33,720 nt of DNA from Myxococcus vastator (GTDB lineage: Bacteria > Myxococcota > Myxococcia > Myxococcales > Myxococcaceae): assembly GCF_010894475.1 (NCBI RefSeq), contig NZ_JAAIYB010000035.1, positions 1 to 33,720 of the forward strand. The letters run 5' to 3'. Positions 25,478 to 33,634 of the stretch are shown in pieces. Position 1 is the stretch's first letter, and the number at the start of each line of letters is the position of its first letter. Under the pieces are notes generated by a model, which saw nothing but the letters and a program-made list of their open reading frames with translations, made no database searches and had not been told where the DNA came from. The translations under genes and the position numbers were made by a program.

Positions 25478-26812
25478 ATGAGCGTCATGTCAAACGCAGC
25501 ACTGGCGCTGTCCACAGGCCGCCGGTACCGTGCCTACACCACGCGACACCTGGACGAGCTGACGACTCGGGCCGGGCTCTCCGCGGACGAACGGCTCGCG
25601 GTGCAGGCGGTGGCGCACGTGCTGCCCTTCCGCACCAACAGCTACGTCGTGGACGAGCTGATTGACTGGGACGCCGCGCCCGCCGACCCCATCTACCGGC
25701 TCGTCTTCCCGCAGGCGGACATGCTGCCCGCGGACGACGTGGCGCGCATGGCGGACCTGCTGCGCTCCGGTGCATCCACCCTGGAGCTGAACGCGGCCGC
25801 CAACCAGATTCGCGCGCGGCTCAATCCGCACCCCGCCGGGCAGATGGAGCTCAACGTCCCCAAGCTGGCCAACGAAGAGCCCGTCCCGGGCCTCCAGCAC
25901 AAGTACAAGGAGACGGTGCTCATCTTCCCCAAGCAGGGCCAGACGTGCCACGCCTACTGCACGTACTGCTTCCGCTGGGCGCAGTTCGTCGGGGACGCGG
26001 ACCTGAAGTTCGCCTCGCGGGAAATCGAGCCCCTGGTGAGCTACATCCGCGCGCACCCCGAGGTCACCAACGTGCTGTTCACGGGTGGCGACCCGATGAT
26101 CATGACCGAGTCCGTGCTGGCCAAGTACATCGAGCCGCTGCTGGACATCGAGCACCTGGAGGCCATCCGCATCGGCACCAAGGCGCTGGCCTACTGGCCG
26201 CAGCGCTTCGTCACGGATTCGGACGCGGGCGACATCCTGCGCCTGTTCGAGAAGGTGGTCGCCTCCGGCAAGAGCCTGGCCTTCATGGCGCACTTCTCTC
26301 ATCCCAACGAGATGGCCCCTGACATTGTCCAGGAGGCGGTGCGCCGCATCCGCGGCACCGGCGCGGTCATCCGCACCCAGGCGCCGCTCATCCGAACCAT
26401 CAACGACACGCCGGACACCTGGGAGCGCATGTGGCGCACGCACCTGCGCCACGGCATGGTGCCGTATTACATGTTCGTCGAGCGAGACACGGGGCCGCAG
26501 GACTACTTCGCAGTGCCGCTCGCGGAGGCCTATGACATCTTCCGCAACGCCTACCAGCGCGTGTCCGGACTGGCGCGCACGGTGCGCGGCCCGTCGATGT
26601 CCGCCACGCCCGGAAAGGTGTGCGTGGACGGCGTGGCGGAGATTGCCGGCGAGAAGGTCTTCGTCCTCCACTTCATCCAGGCGCGCGACCCGGAGCTCGT
26701 CGGCCGGCCCTTCTTCGCGAAGTACGACGAGAAGGCCTCCTGGCTGTTCGACCTCAAGCCCGCGCTGGGCGCCACCCACTTCCCGTGGGAGCAGCCGCCC
26801 GCGCGGTCGTAA
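25478..26812 (+). CDS. KamA-like radical SAM protein (aminomutase family, substrate unknown)
   Basis: 444 aa from the ATG at 25478, with caggagaaacgag upstream. The radical SAM cluster motif CxxxCxxC is at 157-164 (CHAYCTYC), followed by VLFTGGDPMIM, typical of the lysine 2,3-aminomutase group; these enzymes use a 4Fe-4S cluster, S-adenosylmethionine and usually pyridoxal phosphate. The PLP-lysine region of true aminomutases (VDAPGGGGK) corresponds here to SMSATPGK, with Lys380. The Asp residues that hold the lysine side chain in KamA are not clearly kept (VERDTGPQ at 334-341). PLP use is therefore plausible, but lysine is an unlikely substrate. It appears monocistronic, with a structured leader upstream. 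Confidence 0.85.
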   Translation: MSVMSNAALALSTGRRYRAYTTRHLDELTTRAGLSADERLAVQAVAHVLPFRTNSYVVDELIDWDAAPADPIYRLVFPQADMLPADDVARMADLLRSGASTLELNAAANQIRARLNPHPAGQMELNVPKLANEEPVPGLQHKYKETVLIFPKQGQTCHAYCTYCFRWAQFVGDADLKFASREIEPLVSYIRAHPEVTNVLFTGGDPMIMTESVLAKYIEPLLDIEHLEAIRIGTKALAYWPQRFVTDSDAGDILRLFEKVVASGKSLAFMAHFSHPNEMAPDIVQEAVRRIRGTGAVIRTQAPLIRTINDTPDTWERMWRTHLRHGMVPYYMFVERDTGPQDYFAVPLAEAYDIFRNAYQRVSGLARTVRGPSMSATPGKVCVDGVAEIAGEKVFVLHFIQARDPELVGRPFFAKYDEKASWLFDLKPALGATHFPWEQPPARS

Positions 26813-26894
26813 CCGCCACGCGGCGGGAGGCCTCAGTCACGGGCCTTCCGCCTGGGGCGCACGGTGCATGGGGCCTGACGCCCGCCTGAGTGGC

Positions 26895-28130
26895 TCAGCC
26901 CCTGGGAGGCGCCGCCGGCGTGCGCACGTGTTCGGGCCGCACGCCCATGCCCACCAGGCGCGCCGGAATGCGCCGCAGGAAGGGGACGTGCTGGACCAGC
27001 CACAGCGGCAAGGGAAGCGCGGTGGACGCCGCCGGGCTTCGCAGCGCGGGCCCGAGCAAGCGATTCTGGATGAAGACCTGGGCCCGCTGGGTGACACGCG
27101 TGGGCCACTCCCGGCGCTCCTGGACGCGCCGCAGGTCCATGGACGTCACGCGCCGGGCGAGCAACGGCCCCGCGAGGATGTTGGCGGCGGCCACCGCGTC
27201 CTGCACCGCCAGGTTGATGCCCACGCCGCCCACGGGCGACATGGCGTGCGCCGCGTCGCCAATGCAGAGCAGGCCCGCCTGGTACCACGTGCGCAGCCGG
27301 TCCACCCGCACGGTGAGCAGCTTCACGTCATCCCACGTCGCCAGCTCGTGGGTCCGGTCCGCCAGGAAGGGCGCCAGCCGGGCGAAGTCCTCGCGGAAGG
27401 ACGCCAGTCCGGCCTCGCGCAAGGCGCCGAAGCTGCCCTTCGCGATGACGCGCCCGCACTGCCACGAGTCGCCCCGGTTGATGAGGATGAAAATCTGGCC
27501 CTGCTCGAAGCGGCCCATGGGGTCCTCGGGGTCTCCGGGCTTGCGCGTGGCGCGGAACCAGAGGACGTCCATGGGCGCGCCCAGGACCTCCACCTCCAGG
27601 CCGGCGCGCTGACGCACGACGGAGGTCCGGCCATCCGCCGCCACCACCAGCGACGCACGGACCTCCAGTGAGCCCTCTGGCGTTCGGGCCTGGACGCCGA
27701 CGACACACCCCTCCTCACGCAACACGTCCGTCACCTCCGCGCACCGGCGCAGGTGGAACCCCGGGTACGCGGCGGCCTTCCGCGCGAGGAAGTCGAGCAG
27801 GTCCCACTGCGGCATGAACGCGATGTAACGCGCGCGCGTGGGCAGCTGAGAGAAGTCTCCGACGACCACGTCATGGGCACCGCGCTGGAAGCGCAACACC
27901 GGCGCCTTCTGATGCGGCAGGGCCAGCAGCTCGTCCAGCCACCCCAGCTCGTGCATCAGCTCCAGGGTGGAGGGGTGGATGGTGTCGCCCCGGAAGTCAC
28001 GCAGGAAGTCGGCGTGCTTCTCCAGCACCGTCACCTCCACGCCCGCCCGCGCCAGCAACAGGCCCAGCATCATCCCCGCCGGGCCTCCTCCCACGACACA
28101 GCACTGCGTGGTGCGCACCTCGTCGGCCAT
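26895..28130 (-). CDS. FAD-dependent monooxygenase (PHBH/UbiH-like)
   Basis: 411 aa. The N-terminal FAD-binding motif is CVVGGGPAGMMLGLLLARAG with the ribose-binding Glu in VTVLEKH. It is followed by the DG motif region (VVAADGRTSVVRQRAG) and the FAD pyrophosphate-binding GD motif (LLCIGDAAHAMSPVGGVGINLAVQDA). This order is diagnostic for class A flavoprotein hydroxylases, which hydroxylate aromatic or polyketide-like substrates using NAD(P)H and O2. The C-terminus (WLVQHVPFLRRIPARLVGMG) resembles family members associated with lipophilic substrates. It stands alone and converges with the radical SAM gene; only short hairpins (CCGCC-acgc-GGCGG at 26813-26826) separate them. Substrate unknown. 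Confidence 0.9.
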   Translation of the reverse strand: MADEVRTTQCCVVGGGPAGMMLGLLLARAGVEVTVLEKHADFLRDFRGDTIHPSTLELMHELGWLDELLALPHQKAPVLRFQRGAHDVVVGDFSQLPTRARYIAFMPQWDLLDFLARKAAAYPGFHLRRCAEVTDVLREEGCVVGVQARTPEGSLEVRASLVVAADGRTSVVRQRAGLEVEVLGAPMDVLWFRATRKPGDPEDPMGRFEQGQIFILINRGDSWQCGRVIAKGSFGALREAGLASFREDFARLAPFLADRTHELATWDDVKLLTVRVDRLRTWYQAGLLCIGDAAHAMSPVGGVGINLAVQDAVAAANILAGPLLARRVTSMDLRRVQERREWPTRVTQRAQVFIQNRLLGPALRSPAASTALPLPLWLVQHVPFLRRIPARLVGMGVRPEHVRTPAAPPRG

Positions 28131-28341
28131 GTGAGTCCCCTGCCCTGTCAGCTCCAGGCAGCAACATTCTAGGAACGCCTCCCCCCGGCGCGACCAGACA
28201 TTCCAGGACCGGACGTATCTCCGTGACAGCAGGGCGCTTCAAGGGACGCCGCTCGGTGCACGGCAACGGTGTCACTCAAGACCCGTCATAAGAGGCCGAC
28301 AAGCCGTCTGCCTGGGCCGACAGCAAATGTCAGAAATAATG

Positions 28342-28360
28342 TTCAGAAAAGCATTCTGAA
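28342..28360. promoter_or_regulatory. Palindrome in the carbonic anhydrase promoter region
   Basis: TTCAGAA-AAGCA-TTCTGAA is a perfect 7-bp inverted repeat in an AT-rich island 82 bp before the start codon. A further half-like TCAGAAA lies at 28330-28336. A possible -10 TTAGAT follows at 28362-28367. The pattern suggests a dimeric regulator at the promoter. Confidence 0.5.
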
Positions 28361-28442
28361 TTTAGATCGTAATCCACGGAAGTCGGCCGATGGCTTGGAG
28401 CCCGGCGCGCGTCCGTCGTCTCATCTCAGAGGACTCATCCAC

Positions 28443-29270
28443 ATGTCGCGTTTTCGCACTGTCTCAGTGCGCGCTCTTCGGGGCGCGCTGGTGTCATCCG
28501 TTTGCCTTGCTTCAAGCGCCTTCGCCCAGGACCTCCGCGGGACCCCGGCCCCGGTCTTCCTGAGCGGAGAGGACGCGCATTGGGGTTATTCACAGACGGT
28601 CAGCCCGCAGCGCTGGGCCGAACTCCCGGGCAATGCGTTGTGCGCGGCGGGACTGGACCAGTCCCCCATCGCGCTGGTGACGGCGGAGACGGACCGGCAG
28701 CATCACCTGGACATCCCCAGCTTCCATTACGGCACCAGCCGCGTGCGCATGACGAACAACGGCCACACCGTGCAGTTCACCTATGACGCCGGCAGCACCC
28801 TCCAGGTGGGTGGCAACTCGTATCAGCTGGCGCAGTTCCATTTCCATACGCCCAGCGAGCACACGAAGGACGGCGTGGAGTACCCGCTCGAGGTGCACCT
28901 GGTGCACACGGACGCCCAGGGCACCCCGGCCCTGGTCGTGGGCGTGCTCATCAAGGAGGGCTTCGTGCACCCGGGGCTGTTCACCGCGTTCCGGCACCTG
29001 CCCAGGCACGCCGGTGAGCACAGCCAGCCCCTGGGCGCGCTCATCAACGCCAGCTCACTGCTGCCGTTCAACAAGGCGTTCTACAACTACGCCGGCTCAC
29101 TCACCACGCCCCCGTGCACCGAGGGGCTCCAGTGGTATGTGATGAAGAACCCCATTGAGCTGTCGGACTCGCAGATTGCCGCGTTCCAGCGTCTGCCCTA
29201 CCTCAACCCGAACAACCGCCCGCTGCAGCCGCTGAACGGCCGCACCGTCAGCACGCAACGCGGACACTGA
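28443..29270 (+). CDS. Periplasmic alpha-carbonic anhydrase
   Basis: 275 aa from the ATG at 28443, with gaggac upstream. A signal peptide (ALRGALVSSVCLASSAFAQ) exports it to the periplasm. The alpha-class zinc site is visible: His133 and His135 in LAQFHFHTPSEH, and His152 in PLEVHLVH. The substrate pocket segment NYAGSLTTPPCTEGLQWYV is also present, and SPIALVT near the N-terminus corresponds to the QSPI motif. The enzyme interconverts CO2 and bicarbonate. Only two cysteines remain in the mature part (ALCAAG and PPCTEG), which fits the single disulfide of bacterial members. The gene appears to stand alone, with a promoter palindrome upstream and a stem-loop terminator 17 bases after its stop. 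Confidence 0.95.
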   Translation: MSRFRTVSVRALRGALVSSVCLASSAFAQDLRGTPAPVFLSGEDAHWGYSQTVSPQRWAELPGNALCAAGLDQSPIALVTAETDRQHHLDIPSFHYGTSRVRMTNNGHTVQFTYDAGSTLQVGGNSYQLAQFHFHTPSEHTKDGVEYPLEVHLVHTDAQGTPALVVGVLIKEGFVHPGLFTAFRHLPRHAGEHSQPLGALINASSLLPFNKAFYNYAGSLTTPPCTEGLQWYVMKNPIELSDSQIAAFQRLPYLNPNNRPLQPLNGRTVSTQRGH

Positions 29271-29287
29271 GGTCTCGGTGGACACGT

Positions 29288-29313
29288 CCCAGGCCGGCAT
29301 GTTCCGGCCTGGG
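29288..29313 (+). terminator. Stem-loop after the carbonic anhydrase gene
   Basis: CCCAGGCCGG (29288-29297) and CCGGCCTGGG (29304-29313) form a perfect 10-bp stem with a 6-base loop. The bases after it are TGGTATCG, so any T-run is weak. Confidence 0.75.
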
Positions 29314-29469
29314 TGGTATCGCGCGCGGCGACGAGGAATCACGAAAGCTGAGGACTCTCAGAATTCTTCCGGACCCTGGGGGACGTTGCGGTCCGCTGGG
29401 GAGCCAGCTCCGTCCTGATCGAGGGAAGTGTGGTACGAAATGCCCGTTCCCGCGAACCGGAGGATTGCT

Positions 29470-31071
29470 TTGACGTTGTTTCGAGTATGTCTGACTTCGC
29501 TGCTGGTCTTCGTTGCCGCCTGTGGTGGTGATTCGGCTCCCGCAGTGACTCCTGATGCCGGCCAGACGCGGCCGGACGCGGGCAATGAGACGCCGGACGC
29601 CGGCGAGGAAATCCCGGACGCTGGCAGCGAGACGCCGGACGCCGGCGAGGAAATCCCGGACGCCGGCAGTGAGACGCCGGACGCGGGCAGCGAGACGCCG
29701 GACGCGGGCAGTGAGACGCCGGACGCGGGCGTGGAGCCCGAGGTGAGCGTCATCGACAACTGGGGCTTTGAAGCGTGGCCCGGTGCGCTTCCGGAGCGGT
29801 GGTTCGGGAGCAAGTCGAACATCACGTCGGACAGCGTGCAGAAGGTGACGACGAACGCCTTCGAGGGCGTGAACGCGGTCCGGCTGACCAACACCTCGGG
29901 GACGCACCGGCGCTTCACCACCGGAGCGAAGTCCATGCCCGCGGGCCGCTACGCCTGCACCTTCCAGGCGCAAGGCACCGGCGACGTTCGAAACGCCTTC
30001 TTCGACGACGACTACTCCAGCTACTCGTCCTACACGGCCGTCGACAGCGCGACGTGGACGCAGGTGGCGTACAGCTTCAACCTCGCCAACGACGTCTTCG
30101 ACACCTTCGAGCTCATCTTCAGCATCCGCAACACCCAGGGCGAGCATCTGCTCATCGACGACGTGCGCTGCACGCGGGCCGCCGAGCCCTGTGACGCGGT
30201 CACCTGCGAGGCCTGGGAGCGCTGTGAGAACGCCACGGCGACCTGCGAGCCGCTCGCCGGCCGGTGCAACGATGCCGCGGACTGCAGCGAGTGGCAGGCC
30301 TGCGACGAGACGAACACGTGCGTGGTCGCCGCCGGCCGCTGCACGCGCCACGCGGACTGCGCGGGGACGCCGGAGACGCCGGTCTGCGATACGGCCAGCC
30401 ACCTCTGCGTCGAGGGTGACCCTTGTGCCGGCGTCGTGTGCAACCACCCGGCGACGAGCTGCAACCCCACGAGCGGCGTGTGCGAGCTGTCCGCGGGGGC
30501 CTGCTTCACCACGTACGACTGCGTGGGTGAGCTGCCCGCCTGCGACACGGCGACCGGGCGCTGCGTGTCCGCCGACCACCCCGCGAACATCATCCGCAAT
30601 GGTGGCTTCGAAAGCTGGAATACCTACAACATCCCCTACCACGGGGACCATCTCATCCCGGACTACTGGTACGGGCTCGACAACGGCGTCGCCGACCCGG
30701 GCACGGAGATCAAGCCCTCGCGCCTCGTGCGCTACACGGCGGCGGTGCACGGCGGTTCGTCGGCGCTGCAGTTCGTGGTCCCCATCCAGGTCGCCGAGCG
30801 GTTCACGTTGGAGAAATTCAACGTCCCCAGCGGCAACTACTCCTGCTCGTACCGGGTGCGAGGCCACGGCACCCTCCGGCATCGCAGCTACTCGAGCGCC
30901 GGATGGAGCCCTGCCACCGACTTCCTCACCGTCGACAGCGACGCGTGGCAGCCGGTGTTCTTCCGCATCACGGGCAACGTGCGTGACTGGCGGCTGTTCT
31001 TCTATCCGAGCCGCAGCGAGGCCGACCGCGACCACCTCCAGGTCGACGACGTCGTCTGCACGAAGGACTGA
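29470..31071 (+). CDS. PDAG-repeat lipoprotein with Cys-rich middle and two CBM-like domains
   Basis: 533 aa from a TTG at 29470, chosen because GGAGG lies six bases upstream and because it gives a compact lipoprotein signal (MTLFRVCLTSLLVFVAAC, lipidated Cys18). The frame is open to a GTG at 29428. The mature protein begins with a linker of about eight PDAGxET repeats. Next comes a jelly-roll-like domain (DNWGFEAWPGALPERWFG ... LLIDDVRC), a Cys-rich region with regularly spaced cysteines (CEAWERCENATATCEP and similar), and a second jelly-roll domain (IIRNGGFESWN ... LQVDDVVC). The two flanking domains are clearly related to each other and resemble carbohydrate-binding modules. It is probably an outer membrane or surface lipoprotein; the ligand is unknown. 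Confidence 0.85.
   Translation: MTLFRVCLTSLLVFVAACGGDSAPAVTPDAGQTRPDAGNETPDAGEEIPDAGSETPDAGEEIPDAGSETPDAGSETPDAGSETPDAGVEPEVSVIDNWGFEAWPGALPERWFGSKSNITSDSVQKVTTNAFEGVNAVRLTNTSGTHRRFTTGAKSMPAGRYACTFQAQGTGDVRNAFFDDDYSSYSSYTAVDSATWTQVAYSFNLANDVFDTFELIFSIRNTQGEHLLIDDVRCTRAAEPCDAVTCEAWERCENATATCEPLAGRCNDAADCSEWQACDETNTCVVAAGRCTRHADCAGTPETPVCDTASHLCVEGDPCAGVVCNHPATSCNPTSGVCELSAGACFTTYDCVGELPACDTATGRCVSADHPANIIRNGGFESWNTYNIPYHGDHLIPDYWYGLDNGVADPGTEIKPSRLVRYTAAVHGGSSALQFVVPIQVAERFTLEKFNVPSGNYSCSYRVRGHGTLRHRSYSSAGWSPATDFLTVDSDAWQPVFFRITGNVRDWRLFFYPSRSEADRDHLQVDDVVCTKD
29551..29730 (+). repeat. Tandem 21-bp coding repeats (PDAGxET linker)
   Basis: Eight 21-bp units run from 29551, with a partial ninth ending at 29730. 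The consensus is ccggacgcgggcagtgagacg, with alternate units reading GAGGAAATC at the end. They encode a flexible acidic Pro-Asp-Ala-Gly linker. Several units are almost identical, which favours slippage and length variation. Confidence 0.9.
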
Positions 31072-31143
31072 CCCGGCTGGCGGAGGCGCCGAACACGGCC
31101 CTCCGCCCCCCCCGCCCGGTGCCGCAGGGCAGCGGGAACGGAC

Positions 31144-31746
31144 ATGGGAATGACTGGACCAAGCCGTTTCTACATCCTGGAATGGCTGGTGCTCGACGGG
31201 TACTGCGCCATCTTCAACATCCCGGAAGGTATGCCCAGGATTCACAAGCCCGCACGCGGCATCCGAATGGGCGCGGAATATCCCGACGGGCTGCGCTTCA
31301 GCATGACCAGGCATGAACCGGGACTGAAGATTGCCGACGTCATCCCCAATGCCGTGAACTACTTCATGGTGTCGAAGCGAATGAAGGAGCTCCTCGAGCA
31401 GCACTCCAGCGCGGACATCGAGTTCCTCCAATTCGTGCTGCTGAACCACCGCGGGCGGGTCGCGAGCGAGGACTGCTACATCGCGAACGTCGTCGGCATG
31501 CTGGACTGCGTGGACATGGAGAAGACAGAAGGCGATCCGGACCCGATGAAGCCGGACCGCTTCATGTACCTGCGCCGTCTGCTGCTGAAGGAGGACAAGG
31601 TGCCTCCTGGAGCAAAGCTCTTCCGCACCACCGCAGCACCCCGGCTGATGATTGTCCGCAAGGACCTCAAGGAACAGCTCGAGAAGGACGGCGTCACGGG
31701 CATCACCTGGTATCCCATGGGCTCCGAGGTGGACATCACGCTGTGA
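31144..31746 (+). CDS. Imm11-type (DUF1629-like) immunity protein, orphan
   Basis: 200 aa from the ATG at 31144; the ATG at 31150 is an alternative. The segment IEFLQFVLLNHRGRVASEDCYIANVVGMLDCVDMEKT and the ending APRLMIVRKDLKEQLEKDGVTGITWYPMG match the pattern of Imm11/DUF1629 proteins, which protect against polymorphic toxins. It has no signal peptide or membrane helix, so it is cytosolic. No toxin gene is next to it in this window. Myxobacteria carry many such orphan copies, possibly guarding against toxins of kin strains. A housekeeping role cannot be excluded. Confidence 0.8.
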   Translation: MGMTGPSRFYILEWLVLDGYCAIFNIPEGMPRIHKPARGIRMGAEYPDGLRFSMTRHEPGLKIADVIPNAVNYFMVSKRMKELLEQHSSADIEFLQFVLLNHRGRVASEDCYIANVVGMLDCVDMEKTEGDPDPMKPDRFMYLRRLLLKEDKVPPGAKLFRTTAAPRLMIVRKDLKEQLEKDGVTGITWYPMGSEVDITL

Positions 31747-31792
31747 GCCACGACGCCGTGGATGGAGCACGTCCTGGCCGATACATGCGTGT

Positions 31793-31813
31793 TACAGCCG
31801 AATCGGCGCTGTA
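31793..31813 (+). terminator. Candidate stem-loop after the Imm11-type gene
   Basis: TACAGC (31793-31798) and GCTGTA (31808-31813) form a 6-bp stem about 47 bases past the stop codon. No T-run follows. The remaining stretch to 32026 shows no convincing gene or promoter. Confidence 0.35.
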
Positions 31814-32026
31814 GCTGCCACAGTGCATCATTTGCATCGGGGGTCCATGACAACTCAGCCCGGGTCAGACGTTGTCGCCTGCGTGTCTTTCGTTACCCAT
31901 CTTCCGCATGCCCGTCGCTCGTGGTCTTGCAAGGGTGCCGTGGCGACAGACTTCTCCCCTTGGAGTGGGCGACAGGCGTCCACCCGGCGTCACGGCTCAG
32001 CTCCCCACTGAGAAATGGAGTTCGTG

Positions 32027-33298
32027 ATGAAACACCCCCTCTTGAGCATGTTCGGGCTCGTCGGCGTCGTCTGCGCCACGAGTGTCCCCTCCGTCGCCGA
32101 GGCCCAGGTCCCGCCCCCGTCCTGGGTGCGCCAGCTCGGCGCCCAATATGATGAACTGGCCCACGCCGTGGCCGTCTCGGGCACGAGCGTCTACGTGGTG
32201 GGCCAGACGACCAGCCAGCTCGGTGCCGACCCACAAGCCGGCGGCCAGGACGCCTTCGTCGCCCGGTACGACACCGCCGGCAACCTCCAGTGGGTCCGCC
32301 AGTTCGGGACCGCGCAGATGGACCGCGCCACCGCCGTGGCTACCGACGCGGCCGGCAACGTGTACGTGGCCGGCACCACCTTCGGCGGCCTCGACTTCTA
32401 CACCAACGCGGGCGGCATCGATTACTTCATCGCCAAGTACGACGCCGCCGGCAACCGCCAATGGCTGAGCCAGAACGGCACGCAGATGGACGACTTCGCC
32501 ACGGGCCTCGCCGTCGGCGCGCCCGACAAGCTCTTCTTCACCGGCTACACCGGCGGCAGCTTCGCCAACGGCGGCAACCCCAGCAACTACGACATCGTCG
32601 TCGCCCTCTATGACACTGCGGGCAACCCGTACTGGCTCCAGCAGTACGGCACTCCCGTGAGCGACCTGGCGCGCGGCATCGCCGTCACGCCCGCCCACGA
32701 GGTCTACGTCGTCGGCAACACCTACGGCAGCCTCGACGGCACCTCCACGCCGGTGAGCACCGACATCTTCCTGCTCAAGCTCGACCTCCTCGGCACCCAG
32801 CAGTGGGTCCGGCAAATCGACGCGGGCGAGCTCGATGACGCCAAGAGCGTCGCCGTGGGCCCCGACGGCGGCGTCTACCTCGCTGGCGAGACATTCGGCA
32901 GCCTCGACGGCAACACCAACCACGGCACCGTCGACGTGCTGCTCGCCCGCTACGACAGCGCTGGCAACCGCCAGTGGAGCCGCATGCTCGGCGGCACGCA
33001 GACCGACTACGCGTTCGGCGTCTCCGTCACCGCGAACAACGTCGTGCAGCTCGTCGGCTACACCTCCGACGCGCTCGACGGCAACCCGCCTGCTGGCTCC
33101 TTCGACGCCTTCCTCACCCGCTACGACGCGCTCGGCACCAAGCTGGGCACCCGCACCCTGGGCACCCCGTTCCAGGACATCGCGCGCGGCGTGGCCGTGG
33201 ACGCCGCCGGCAACGCCTATGTCGCCGGGCAGACCTTCGGAAGCCTGGGCGGCAACACCAGCGCTGGCGGCTACGACGCCTTCCTCGCCCGCTTCTGA
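32027..33298 (+). CDS. Exported SBBP-repeat beta-propeller protein
   Basis: 423 aa from the ATG at 32027, which has GGAG seven bases upstream and gives a clean signal peptide (MKHPLLSMFGLVGVVCATSVPSVAEA). An ATG at 32015 would add four residues. The mature part has about seven repeats of roughly 56 residues with the pattern DxAxGVAVDAAGNxYVAGxTxGSLDGNT...YDAFLARYDxxGNxQWxRQxGT. These are SBBP (seven-bladed beta-propeller) repeats. Such proteins are secreted or surface exposed and common in myxobacteria; no catalytic site was found. No lipobox or C-terminal anchor is visible, so it may be released. Function unknown. Confidence 0.88.
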   Translation: MKHPLLSMFGLVGVVCATSVPSVAEAQVPPPSWVRQLGAQYDELAHAVAVSGTSVYVVGQTTSQLGADPQAGGQDAFVARYDTAGNLQWVRQFGTAQMDRATAVATDAAGNVYVAGTTFGGLDFYTNAGGIDYFIAKYDAAGNRQWLSQNGTQMDDFATGLAVGAPDKLFFTGYTGGSFANGGNPSNYDIVVALYDTAGNPYWLQQYGTPVSDLARGIAVTPAHEVYVVGNTYGSLDGTSTPVSTDIFLLKLDLLGTQQWVRQIDAGELDDAKSVAVGPDGGVYLAGETFGSLDGNTNHGTVDVLLARYDSAGNRQWSRMLGGTQTDYAFGVSVTANNVVQLVGYTSDALDGNPPAGSFDAFLTRYDALGTKLGTRTLGTPFQDIARGVAVDAAGNAYVAGQTFGSLGGNTSAGGYDAFLARF

Positions 33299-33634
33299 TT
33301 CGACGGGAATCCCCTACGGCCGTTCCTCTGGACGGGCACCGGCAGCGCCCTCCGCGGTCGCCTGACGCGGAGGGTGCGGCCTCGCACCATGCGCTGGCAA
33401 CTTCTCAGGCCCACGCCCCCTCACCAGCGCTCTCACTCCTCCAAGTCCCGCCTCCCCCTGCCTGCCTTCAACCGCGACGGGAGGGCGTGTGGCAGCTCCG
33501 CCGTCGCCATGGCCCTCGTCCTCAAGGGAGCGCTCCGGTTGCGCCTCGCTCCTCCCGGACTCAAAACGTGAAGGGGCGGAGCGCGGGGGGGCCCATCGCG
33601 AAGGGGAGCATCGTGGCCTGAGACAGGGGGAAAC
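33299..33634. other. Intergenic region before the last gene
   Basis: 336 bp with one strong stem-loop (33348-33374) and otherwise nothing recognisable. Short open frames on both strands lack ribosome sites and family signatures. The right end should contain the promoter of the partial gene at 33635. Confidence 0.5.
33348..33374 (+). terminator. Stem-loop after the SBBP-repeat gene
   Basis: CCCTCCGCG (33348-33356) and CGCGGAGGG (33366-33374) form a perfect 9-bp stem with a 9-base loop, 50 bases past the stop codon. No T-run follows. Confidence 0.65.

Noticed and set aside
29248-31770. A long minus-strand open frame (840 codons) opposite the lipoprotein and Imm11 genes
   Set aside because: Antisense of two recognisable proteins, with composition typical of antisense frames and no signature.
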